Source of the DNA: Acidobacteriota bacterium
GTDB lineage: Bacteria; Acidobacteriota; Terriglobia; Terriglobales; Acidobacteriaceae
Direction of reading: 5' to 3'
Length of the DNA: 6,234 nt
Assembly (NCBI GenBank): GCA_021779695.1
Contig: JAJYAE010000266.1
Coordinates: 1 to 6,234, forward strand
The notes beneath the pieces are model-generated. The model worked only from the letters and a program-made list of their open reading frames with translations, was not told the origin of the DNA and did no database searches. Positions 1 through 5,954 of this stretch are shown piece by piece (position 1 is the stretch's first letter; each line of letters opens with the position of its first letter). Made by a program: the position numbers and the translations under genes.

Positions 1-224
1 AGGAAGCCATCGCCGTGGCCGGTGCCACCGTGCTCTATCTGCCACCCTATTCGCCCGATCTGAACCCCATCGAAAAGCTCTTCTCCAAACTCAAGACACT
101 GCTCCGAAAAGCGGCCAAACGATCCACCGAAGAACTATGGCAGCAGATCGGCCAACTGCTCCTTGCCGTCTCGCCAAGCGAGTGCGCCAACTACTTCGAT
201 TCCTCCGGATATGCCAGCACTTAA
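1..224 (+). CDS. IS630-family transposase, C-terminal fragment (cut by window edge)
   Basis: This is the end of a DDE transposase of the IS630/Tc1-mariner superfamily, which cuts and pastes its element into TA dinucleotides. The frame is open from base 3 to the TAA at 222-224, so the gene continues left of the window. A GTG at 15 is in frame but lies inside the conserved domain and is not a real start. About 73 residues are visible. The diagnostic block is LPPYSPDLNPIE, in which the final E is the third catalytic acid of the DDE triad; it is followed by the usual basic helix (KLFSKLKTLLRKAAKR). Full-length IS630 transposases are about 340 residues, often split over two frames, so only the last fifth is here and I cannot tell whether the element is intact. 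It faces the transfer operon convergently and ends 21 nt before the relaxase stop codon. Confidence 0.9.
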   Translation, partial: EAIAVAGATVLYLPPYSPDLNPIEKLFSKLKTLLRKAAKRSTEELWQQIGQLLLAVSPSECANYFDSSGYAST

Positions 225-239
225 ATTAAAACCGCTCTA
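221..239 (+). mobile_element. Probable right end of the IS630-family element with TA target
   Basis: An AT-rich stretch with a GC-containing tip (AAATTAAAACCGCTCTA) directly follows the transposase stop. Read inward from the host side it is TAGAGCGGTTTTAATTTAA. IS630-family genes usually stop within a few tens of bases of the terminal inverted repeat, and these elements insert at TA, which is duplicated. TA at 238-239 is the likely target copy. The left end is outside the window, so the inverted repeat cannot be confirmed and the exact boundary is an inference. Confidence 0.45.
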
Positions 240-257
240 AGCTCATCAAAGAGCTAA
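238..257. repeat. Imperfect dyad at the relaxase stop codon
   Basis: The arms TAAGCTC (238-244) and GAGCTAA (251-257) pair with one mismatch around ATCAAA; the relaxase stop codon (246-248) lies in the spacer. The arms match the outer seven bases of the large palindrome near the accessory gene (TTAGCTC and GAGCTAA). As RNA on the minus strand it is a weak hairpin followed eight bases later by TTTTAATTT from the IS end, so a poor terminator is also possible. Confidence 0.4.
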
Positions 258-3026
258 TCCAAGGCCCGCAGCGGGTGCCTTGCTCAACGTTGTGGCCTGT
301 TCCAATCCCACGCTCGCAATCGGACTTTGCCCTTTGCCGAAGTCAATCGCGGAAGCCTTAGTGACATCGTGGCTGAGGCTTTCGGCAAGCGAAGCCGCAT
401 TGTTGGTGAAAATCTGCGCGTCGTGTGATGCGCGCGAAACGGAAACATAGGCGAAGCGGCTATTGATGAGTTCCGGGTGAACATTGGTATCCATGTTTAC
501 CAGTGCGCGCTCCGAGGTCAGGCCCTGGGAACTGTGCGAAGTCACGGCATAGCCATGATCGAAGTGCCGCATTTCTGCCATGTCAAAGGTGATTGTCTTC
601 TCTTTATTGCCGTCCATGCGAACGGTGATTTTGTCGTTCTCGTCAATCATCTGAACGGTTCCAAGGTCGCGGTTGGCGACGCCCAATTTCTTATTCGGAG
701 CGGTAAATTGCAGCCGGTCCCCAATAGCAAATTCCCGTTCGATCTCGCGGTAGGCGGAGATGCCGTGCAATCGTGATGGGTCATAGGTCACTTGCTCCCC
801 ATTCGGCTTTCGCACGGTGACGAAATTTTCATTCGGGTTCGTGGCGGTGACCTGGGCATAGCTGCCGCGTTCGATGCCGTACTCTTTGCTCCCACGAATG
901 TAATGCAACACATCACTGGTCTGGTATCGAGCAGCCCACTCCCGGTCGGCACCAGTCATGTCGGAACGCGGCGTAAGCACGCGCATGGCATGATCGTTCT
1001 TGTCGAGCTTGCCGAGACTCTGCAATTCTTGGCGCACGGCCTGATTGATGGCGCGGCGTGAAGCATTATCGGGCGAGACGATGATGGTGTTGTCAGGATT
1101 TTCGGCGTAGTTTCGTGCAATCGAGGCAATGCGTTTCTGCGGGTCGGCAAGCTCCGTGATTCTCCCTTGCTGTTCGAGCAGAGCAATACCTTCGGCCACT
1201 TCGCCACGCGACAAATGTTCGACGGCGTGCAACAATTCAAGGTCTTTCTGGCGCACGATCTGGTCAAGCCGTGCAGTCTGCATCCCGGCCTGCTGCAACT
1301 GCTCGAAGGGCTTTCCGGCTTCGACGCCCTGATGCTGGCGGATGTCACCGATGAGCAGAACATTGTCCTGGGAGCCGATTGTTTCAAGAAAATCGCGCAT
1401 CTGTTTGGTCGATGTCAGCGAGGATTCATCGACCATGTAAAGATGCTTCTGCGCCGAATCGCCAGCGTTCCGGCTGCGGACCAGGAAACCCTGTAAGGTG
1501 TCGGCGGGGATGCCCGCGTCGCGGAGCTGGCGCGCGGCGCGTGAGGTCGGGGCGAAGCCCTCGACCGCATAGCCGCGCTGTTCGGCAGCTTCACGCACGA
1601 TTTTGAGAGCCCAAGTTTTGCCAACACCGGCGCTGCCTTGCAAGCCCTGTATCCGGTCGTGTGACGTAAGTATCTGCTCGATGGAATTTCGTTGCGATGG
1701 GTTGAGTTGCGCATGAGCATCCGTGAGCGGAACGGCCTGCTGGACAGGCATCAGTTGCGGCGCGCGGCCCCGTCCATCCAACACCGTCTGCACGATCTCC
1801 TTTTCTGCGTGAACCATCTCAGCGGTCGTAAACCTGCGAGCCGAATCATGTTTCTCGCCGGCAACAAGCCGAAACTCACCGGAGGCGACGCGCGCCTCGA
1901 AACTGGCGCGAATCTCCGGGTAGGTCGTCTCTCCCATACCGCGCCTCATGGCGTCGGTAAGCAACGCCCGCTCATCCTGAACTGCCTCGCGCTCGAAACT
2001 GCGGTCGCGGGCAAAGGTCAGAGCGGAGTGTGCCTGCTTCTGGCGTTCCTCGACCACTGGTTTCTGAGTTTGCCCGATGCGCCTCTTCCGCGCCTCGACA
2101 ACGACATGGTCAGCCTGGTTGCCGAACTCAACGGCGATCTGCCGATGCGCCGCCAACACTTCATCAGGTGACAGAATCACCTTCTTGTCGCGTGTGTTGT
2201 GGGCCGCGATCTGCGCCGCTTCCGGGCCGCTGAATCCGGTGCGCGCAAGGGCCTCCTCGATTTGTTGACGGCGGGGACTGGAGGCGTCAAGGTACTCTTG
2301 CGAGTATCCTTTGATCTCCGGCGCGCCGCTCTTGCCCGGTTCAATCTCGTAGCCGAGATTGCGAAGCCGGTACATTAGCTCCGATTGATACACCGCAGTT
2401 GCGTAGCTCTGTGAGGCGAAAAAGCTGCGCTCCTGAAGCGCGCGCATCTGGCCGTTCTCGCGCTCGGTCATATTAAAGATGACGGCGTGAGTGTGAAGTT
2501 GTGGCGCGGCGTAACCGTCCACCGGACGCGCGGTGTCGTGCTCGAACTTGGCGGCTACGAACTGGCCGGTTATTTCCGCCGGACGGTTGCCTCCGATTCG
2601 CGCCTGGGTGTACCGTTCCAATTCGTTTAGCGCGACATTCACAGCCTCACGGTGCGCATCGCGTACCCGGTCATCTCCACCGACAAGCGCGGTCAGTGAT
2701 ACCGACTTGGGCGTACTGAAGGTTGCATCCCACCCGGCGCGGTGTTCGACGGGAGCCACGGTCTTACCGTCCTCGGTCTTATATTCCTGCACCTTGCGGT
2801 GGCGAACCAACTGCTCGCCGGCCATAGGGTGCTGGCCTTCGGAGAGCCGTGTGAACTCCTCGGCTCCCACTGCACCGGCGAGGCCGAATTTATCGGCCAG
2901 CTTGCCATGCCACTCCCCTTGAATCGTGTCGGCCTGCTTCCAATAGTTCTGCTCGGCAGACGTGAATTCTTTTTCGTGATAGGTCTGCGCCTGGCTGGCG
3001 GAAAGCGGTTTGGAGATGGTCAGCAT
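246..3026 (-). CDS. trwC: MobF-family conjugative relaxase-helicase (TrwC/TraI type)
   Basis: This 926-residue protein has both halves expected of a MobF relaxase: an N-terminal trans-esterase that nicks oriT and becomes covalently bound to the 5' end, and a C-terminal 5'-3' helicase that unwinds the transferred strand. In the relaxase domain (about 1-310), Y16 and Y28 match the two catalytic tyrosine positions of R388 TrwC. D100 lies in the GWDATFSTPKSVSL motif. The metal-binding histidines are H163 (KFEHDT) plus H178 and H180 (PQLHTHAV). The helicase shows Walker A GSAGVGKT at 464-471, Walker B MVDES at 531-535, motif III LLIGDIRQHQ near 557-566, and late motifs YAVTSHSSQG (826-835) and YVSVSRA (860-866). 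TrwC is 966 residues, so this is close to full length. The start is set by GAGG (3036-3033) six bases before ATG; this site overlaps the TGA of the coupling-protein gene 8 nt upstream, implying translational coupling. The last residues (KAPAAGLGLAL) are low complexity and lie beside the IS. Confidence 0.96.
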   Translation of the reverse strand: MLTISKPLSASQAQTYHEKEFTSAEQNYWKQADTIQGEWHGKLADKFGLAGAVGAEEFTRLSEGQHPMAGEQLVRHRKVQEYKTEDGKTVAPVEHRAGWDATFSTPKSVSLTALVGGDDRVRDAHREAVNVALNELERYTQARIGGNRPAEITGQFVAAKFEHDTARPVDGYAAPQLHTHAVIFNMTERENGQMRALQERSFFASQSYATAVYQSELMYRLRNLGYEIEPGKSGAPEIKGYSQEYLDASSPRRQQIEEALARTGFSGPEAAQIAAHNTRDKKVILSPDEVLAAHRQIAVEFGNQADHVVVEARKRRIGQTQKPVVEERQKQAHSALTFARDRSFEREAVQDERALLTDAMRRGMGETTYPEIRASFEARVASGEFRLVAGEKHDSARRFTTAEMVHAEKEIVQTVLDGRGRAPQLMPVQQAVPLTDAHAQLNPSQRNSIEQILTSHDRIQGLQGSAGVGKTWALKIVREAAEQRGYAVEGFAPTSRAARQLRDAGIPADTLQGFLVRSRNAGDSAQKHLYMVDESSLTSTKQMRDFLETIGSQDNVLLIGDIRQHQGVEAGKPFEQLQQAGMQTARLDQIVRQKDLELLHAVEHLSRGEVAEGIALLEQQGRITELADPQKRIASIARNYAENPDNTIIVSPDNASRRAINQAVRQELQSLGKLDKNDHAMRVLTPRSDMTGADREWAARYQTSDVLHYIRGSKEYGIERGSYAQVTATNPNENFVTVRKPNGEQVTYDPSRLHGISAYREIEREFAIGDRLQFTAPNKKLGVANRDLGTVQMIDENDKITVRMDGNKEKTITFDMAEMRHFDHGYAVTSHSSQGLTSERALVNMDTNVHPELINSRFAYVSVSRASHDAQIFTNNAASLAESLSHDVTKASAIDFGKGQSPIASVGLEQATTLSKAPAAGLGLAL

Positions 3027-3034
3027 GGTTCACC

Positions 3035-5032
3035 TCAACCTCGCGTAATGAGGTTTTGCTGGTCGTCGGCATCGGGAACGATGGCCGGTTCCGGTTCGAT
3101 CTGTTGGGCGACCGGCAGCGTGTTGGGCTGCGATGTGGGTGTGTCTTCCGGCACTTGTTTCAATTCCGTATTCGGTTCGGCGTCATTGACGGGCATGGGA
3201 TCATACGGCAGCTTGTCGTCGGGCCGCTCGCGCCGCTCGAAACCTTCGGCAACTTCCGGCATGTTGAAGTACGGGAACGAAAATCGCGTGACGTAATTTT
3301 GATATTTCATGTAGGCGTGGAGGTCGGCGAGACCGGCGATTTCCGATTCCAGAACCAGCGGCTCCACCTGCCGGTCGAGAGCGAAGTTCCGGCCTGAGCG
3401 CGTGCCGTCGAAGTGGGTTTCGCGCAGCCGCTCGATTTCCACTTTGCCGATGAACTTCGAGACCCATTCTCCGGCATTCGGCTCCTTGGTGGTGAGCCAA
3501 ACGCTGGTAGCAGGCTGCGAGAGCATCACCTCGGCCAGATGCCCATACAGATACTCAAGCTGGGCCTTGCCCTGAAAGCCAAGGACAACAGGGTTGTTGC
3601 TCTTGCGAGCCTCGGTGATCGCCGTATGGAGTTGCGGAAGTTTCTGCAAGCTCGCCAGTTCGTCAATGACAAACCAGACACGCTTCTGCGCCGCTGTCGG
3701 TTCATTGAGCAGACGCAAAACCAGCCAGTCAATCCACAAACTTTGCAAGGGCCTCAACGCTTCGCGCTCTGCCGGAAGCGAGGTCAGAAAGATCCAGCCC
3801 TGGCGTTTCTCCGCCCATTCCGTTGCCGTCCATGCGCCGTTGGCCTCGCTCTTTTTGGGGAGCAAGCGGAGACTATCGGCAACCAGTCCCAGCGAAGCCA
3901 AAACACCGGCGCGCTGCTGGTGCGCGTGCGGGTCGATCAGGTGGGCGTGCTCCGTTCCCTGCAATCTGCGGTCGATCTCTGCCGGATTCGACATCCACTG
4001 GACAAGTTGATCCGGCGTCGGCCTGTAGGCCATGAGAAACGCAAATATCTTCTGCGGCGATTCGATGAAAAACTCGCCCTTCTTGTCCTGCGGCGGTTGG
4101 AACAAAGAGACGGCCAGGGCTTTGGCTTCCGACCGGGTGCGCAGTTCTTCGGCCGGTCCCCAATAGGGGCAGCGCCGGTCGAGCGGATTCAGAATAATGT
4201 CGCCGCGAGTGGGGTCGTAAAACCGTTTCACGTACTCGCGCGCCGGGTCATAAACGATGGCCGAATCACCCCGGCCGCGTATCTGCCGGAGAGCCTGGGC
4301 GAGTAGAGCACTTTTGCCCGCCCCGGTGTCGCCGATGACCTGCATGTGCTGGGCCTCGGCGCGGGCCGGGATGCGCAGCATCTTACGCATCCCATCGATT
4401 TTGAAACCGATGCCGTCGCCTTTGACGACCCGGTTGAACTGCCGTGGTGTCAGCATCTCCGGGCCTTTGAGACGACGGCCATAGCGAAGCTGTTTCTGCC
4501 GCCCGACATCCTTCCAAACAGCGAATGGCAGCGCGACCATAAAGATCACCAATCCGACGATAAGCGGGGGCCGGAAAAACGCGGGCAGGCTCGTTCCTCC
4601 GTAGATAACATCCTTCATGTAGTCACGCAGCCGGGCATCATCGAAGCTGCGCAGCGGACCACGGAAAAGGAGCGTGTATCCACGCTGTATAGCATTTTCG
4701 GTAAGTGCAAGGGGAATGGTTTTACCGCCCGGTTCCGGAGCCCTCCCCATCTTCACATCGGAGTTTTGCGCAGGCCGCGGTGTGGGTCCACGGCCCGCAA
4801 CGAATAGCACGCGGTAGTTGCTCCGATGTGTTGTGCTGAATGCTCCGATTACCGAAATCCGTTCATAGAGCGGCAGGTAATATCGCTGCAAGGGCGTCAT
4901 GCCAAACCGAATCCAACCGCAGACAAAAAGGAAAGTCAGCACAACGGAAATGAACGCCGTGCTGTAGGCGTGGATCGGAAACTGGTAGGGCCAGACGACC
5001 GATTCTTTACGACCCCATGTGGTGTTCTGCAT
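3035..5032 (-). CDS. trwB: Type IV coupling protein, TrwB/TraD/VirD4 ATPase
   Basis: This is the inner-membrane ATPase that links the relaxosome to the type IV secretion channel and pumps DNA. The 665-residue product has a first membrane segment at about 22-44, a periplasmic stretch of about 110 residues (45-153) and a second membrane segment at about 155-173. A cytoplasmic RecA-like domain follows, with Walker A GDTGAGKS at 234-241 and Walker B VWFVIDE at 452-458, followed by LASLQKLPQLHTAITEARK, typical of TrwB/TraD. A TTKEPNAGEWVSKFIG block (514-529) also fits the family. The tail (about 605-665) is rich in P, E, D, Q and N and probably disordered; in TraD proteins such tails contact relaxosome partners. 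R388 TrwB is 507 residues, so this protein is longer in both the periplasmic loop and the tail. An in-frame upstream start at 5059 was rejected because it would overlap the previous gene, while ATG at 5030-5032 has an ideal AGGAGG seven bases upstream. Confidence 0.94.
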   Translation of the reverse strand: MQNTTWGRKESVVWPYQFPIHAYSTAFISVVLTFLFVCGWIRFGMTPLQRYYLPLYERISVIGAFSTTHRSNYRVLFVAGRGPTPRPAQNSDVKMGRAPEPGGKTIPLALTENAIQRGYTLLFRGPLRSFDDARLRDYMKDVIYGGTSLPAFFRPPLIVGLVIFMVALPFAVWKDVGRQKQLRYGRRLKGPEMLTPRQFNRVVKGDGIGFKIDGMRKMLRIPARAEAQHMQVIGDTGAGKSALLAQALRQIRGRGDSAIVYDPAREYVKRFYDPTRGDIILNPLDRRCPYWGPAEELRTRSEAKALAVSLFQPPQDKKGEFFIESPQKIFAFLMAYRPTPDQLVQWMSNPAEIDRRLQGTEHAHLIDPHAHQQRAGVLASLGLVADSLRLLPKKSEANGAWTATEWAEKRQGWIFLTSLPAEREALRPLQSLWIDWLVLRLLNEPTAAQKRVWFVIDELASLQKLPQLHTAITEARKSNNPVVLGFQGKAQLEYLYGHLAEVMLSQPATSVWLTTKEPNAGEWVSKFIGKVEIERLRETHFDGTRSGRNFALDRQVEPLVLESEIAGLADLHAYMKYQNYVTRFSFPYFNMPEVAEGFERRERPDDKLPYDPMPVNDAEPNTELKQVPEDTPTSQPNTLPVAQQIEPEPAIVPDADDQQNLITRG

Positions 5033-5036
5033 ACAT

Positions 5037-5414
5037 CTACCTCCTGCGTTCGGACACAAGTTTTCCCGCCAGGTCGTACTTGGCCGTGCCGATCTCGTCG
5101 AGCAGTTTGTCGAATGCTTCCGGGGTCAATCTCTGCCCGGTAGCGAGCGTGCGAAGGACATTGACGAGCAGCAGGCGCACGCCGATGATTTCCGGCAATG
5201 TAATTGCACTCGCGCCGGTGCTCGAGTTTTCATCAATGGTGCGCAGCGCCAGGTCGCGCAACCATTCTCCGGAAGTTTTCATTTCGGCACCGGCAGCAGC
5301 TTCCACGGCGCGTTGTTCGGCTTCGGTTAATTTGGTTGTGAGGGTGTGATTGCGGCTCTCGCGGCCACGGATAGCGCCGCGCTTGTGCGGTGTCTCTGAA
5401 CTCAAAATCGGCAT
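5037..5414 (-). CDS. Ribbon-helix-helix relaxosome accessory protein (TrwA/MobC-like)
   Basis: This 125-residue basic protein is probably the nicking accessory factor and operon repressor. A basic N-terminal arm (HKRGAIRGRESRNH, 10-23) precedes a ribbon-helix-helix fold: strand HTLTTKLT (23-30), helix about 30-42 and helix about 46-58 (KTSGEWLRDLAL). A C-terminal helical part (about 72-120) could mediate oligomerisation. R388 TrwA has the same size (121 residues), an N-terminal RHH and a C-terminal tetramerisation region, and sits in the same place between oriT and trwB. I infer the equivalence from fold and position; I do not recognise close sequence identity, and a MobC-type protein is an alternative. 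The start is the ATG at 5412-5414 with GGAGGT seven bases upstream; a TTG at 5429 in the same frame lies before that ribosome binding site and is discarded. The stop codon lies 4 nt from the next ATG, and the final AGG AGG arginine codons form its ribosome binding site. Confidence 0.82.
   Translation of the reverse strand: MPILSSETPHKRGAIRGRESRNHTLTTKLTEAEQRAVEAAAGAEMKTSGEWLRDLALRTIDENSSTGASAITLPEIIGVRLLLVNVLRTLATGQRLTPEAFDKLLDEIGTAKYDLAGKLVSERRR
5040..5045 (-). promoter_or_regulatory. Ribosome binding site of the coupling-protein gene
   Basis: AGGAGG on the minus strand, made from the last two arginine codons of the accessory-protein gene, sits seven bases before the ATG at 5032. It fixes the coupling-protein start at 5032 rather than 5059 and ties its translation to completion of the upstream gene. 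Confidence 0.8.
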
Positions 5415-5421
5415 CGCAATT

Positions 5422-5427
5422 ACCTCC
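5422..5427 (-). promoter_or_regulatory. Ribosome binding site of the RHH accessory gene
   Basis: GGAGGT on the minus strand, seven bases before the ATG at 5414, decides the start over the upstream in-frame TTG at 5429, which would place the site inside the coding sequence. Confidence 0.75.
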
Positions 5428-5445
5428 AATTTCGGAAAATCGTGT

Positions 5446-5461
5446 GGAGCCGATAAGCTCC
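5446..5461. repeat. Inverted repeat GGAGC-N6-GCTCC
   Basis: A five-base perfect inverted repeat (5446-5450 and 5457-5461) with spacer CGATAA, lying 19 bases upstream of the accessory gene's ribosome binding site on the minus strand. Its right arm lies within TAAGCTCCC (5454-5462), which differs by one base from the arm TTAGCTCCC of the large palindrome at 5500-5520. It could be a second, weaker operator for the same protein or the relaxase hairpin. Confidence 0.5.
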
Positions 5462-5468
5462 CTGTATT

Positions 5469-5490
5469 TCGTAAGTCGCTGTGTTTACGA
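5469..5490. repeat. Inverted repeat TCGTAA-N10-TTACGA
   Basis: Six-base perfect arms at 5469-5474 and 5485-5490 with a 10-base spacer. The centre-to-centre distance of the arms is 16 bases, about one and a half helical turns. It is unrelated in sequence to the GCTCC-containing dyads, so a different protein may bind it. Confidence 0.45.
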
Positions 5491-5499
5491 TGGAACCCA

Positions 5500-5520
5500 T
5501 TAGCTCCCGCAGGGAGCTAA
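5500..5520. repeat. Perfect 9-bp palindrome, probable operator or oriT element
   Basis: The arms TTAGCTCCC (5500-5508) and GGGAGCTAA (5512-5520) are exact reverse complements around GCA. This is the strongest dyad in the window outside genes. No T-run follows on either strand, so it is not a standard intrinsic terminator. Its place about 85 bases upstream of the accessory-gene start suits an operator for an RHH repressor or a relaxosome binding site. Confidence 0.7.
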
Positions 5521-5557
5521 ACAGCACCCTGCTAGGGATGGAGTGTCCAAATTCTTC

Positions 5558-5572
5558 CGGCGCAAAGCGCCG
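5558..5572. repeat. Perfect hairpin CGGCGC-AAA-GCGCCG
   Basis: A six-base GC-only stem (5558-5563 and 5567-5572) closes an AAA loop. The format, a short GC-rich stem with an A-rich loop, resembles the relaxase-binding hairpin of R388 oriT (GCACC, GAAA, GGTGC). It is followed at once by a second stem, AGTGG (5574-5578) and CCACT (5584-5588). Alternatively it could slow RNA polymerase after the upstream RHH gene, but no T-tract follows. Confidence 0.55.
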
Positions 5573-5573
5573 T

Positions 5574-5588
5574 AGTGGTTCTGCCACT
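5574..5588. repeat. Inverted repeat AGTGG-TTCTG-CCACT
   Basis: Five-base perfect arms begin one base after the 5558-5572 hairpin. Together they form a tandem pair of small hairpins in the 31 bases 5558-5588, between the second RHH gene and the main palindrome. Confidence 0.45.
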
Positions 5589-5597
5589 CTTGTCGGC

Positions 5598-5621
5598 GCG
5601 GGATCATGCCTTCGATCCCGC
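5598..5621 (-). repeat. 8-bp hairpin spanning the stop codon of the second RHH gene
   Basis: The arms GCGGGATC (5598-5605) and GATCCCGC (5614-5621) are perfect complements with an 8-base loop. On the minus-strand transcript the stem covers the last codons and the TGA (5604-5606). It may act as a weak terminator or an RNA-stabilising stem, but lacks a following U-tract. Confidence 0.5.
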
Positions 5622-5930
5622 CACGATTGCCGGTGTTTGGGCTGTCGATGATGCGATGGAAACCGGCTTCTTTGCGGACGGTTCGGCGGCATCATTGGCG
5701 GCTGCTCTACGCACGCGAAGCGTGGGCGTAATCCGCCGCGCTTCGGGCGACTTGATGAACTCCTGAAAGTCGCGGTCCTTGGCGAAGACATAGGCGAGCG
5801 CCTGCTCCATGACTTCATCCGCGGATGCGTGGATGAATGCGGCATATTGATCGAGTTGCAATGCGGTCGTATCGGTGAGCCGAATCGAGGCGCTGACATA
5901 ACGGGTTTGGGTGACTTCAAGCAGTGGCAT
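5604..5930 (-). CDS. Small RHH-like DNA-binding protein, function unknown
   Basis: This 108-residue protein has an N-terminal pattern suggesting a ribbon-helix-helix domain: strand RYVSASIRLT (about 10-19), helix TTALQLDQYAAFIHA (about 21-35) and helix ADEVMEQALAYVFAK (about 37-51). A region ending near 75 follows (DFQEFIKSPEARR), then a tail rich in A, S, P and K (about 76-108) that is probably disordered. I do not recognise a named family. The ATG at 5928-5930 has AAGGAG six bases upstream. It lies on the far side of the inverted-repeat region from the accessory gene and is transcribed toward it. It could regulate plasmid stability or transfer, as the small stb genes next to R388 oriT do, but those are divergent from trwA while this gene is co-directional. 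Its stop codon sits inside a hairpin. Confidence 0.75.
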   Translation of the reverse strand: MPLLEVTQTRYVSASIRLTDTTALQLDQYAAFIHASADEVMEQALAYVFAKDRDFQEFIKSPEARRITPTLRVRRAAANDAAEPSAKKPVSIASSTAQTPAIVAGSKA

Positions 5931-5954
5931 ATCGTTCTCCTTTTGGCTGTGAAA

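Larger units (their letters stand above)
5446..5588. other. Candidate origin of transfer (oriT) and operon control region
   Basis: This non-coding stretch lies between the two small RHH genes and upstream of the accessory-coupling-relaxase operon, the position of oriT in R388. It holds at least six dyads in about 140 bases: 5446-5461, 5469-5490, 5500-5520, 5527-5537, 5558-5572 and 5574-5588. Relaxases of the TrwC type recognise a hairpin whose 3' side is followed within about ten bases by the nick. By analogy with R388, the transferred strand should be the plus strand here. Two plus-strand places fit that plan: 5558-5572 followed by TAGTGGTTCTG, and 5446-5461 followed by CTGTATTTCGTAAG, which shares GTATT and a T/A step with the R388 nick region (GTATTGTCT/ATAGC) as I recall it. 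The exact nick cannot be fixed by reading. A promoter for the operon must also lie here, but no convincing -35/-10 pair stood out. Confidence 0.6.

Noticed and set aside
1692..2171. Plus-strand open frames opposite the relaxase gene (for example 1692-2171 and 2742-3296)
   Set aside because: They are antisense to conserved relaxase and helicase coding sequence and have no family features of their own.
2375..2383. Extra copy of the palindrome arm (TTAGCTCCG) inside the relaxase gene
   Set aside because: It is a single half-site in conserved coding sequence with no facing arm and is expected by chance.
3413..4306. Long plus-strand open frame (297 codons) opposite the coupling-protein gene
   Set aside because: It is antisense to conserved coupling-protein coding sequence including Walker B, has no ribosome binding site or recognisable motif, and is explained by GC-rich codon bias.
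5500..5520. Palindrome as an intrinsic terminator
   Set aside because: The stem is strong, but neither strand has a T-run after it, and it lies upstream of the operon it would have to terminate.
5521..5560. Minus-strand promoter starting from TTGGAC near 5543-5548
   Set aside because: A -35-like TTGGAC is present, but no acceptable -10 element lies 16-18 bases downstream.
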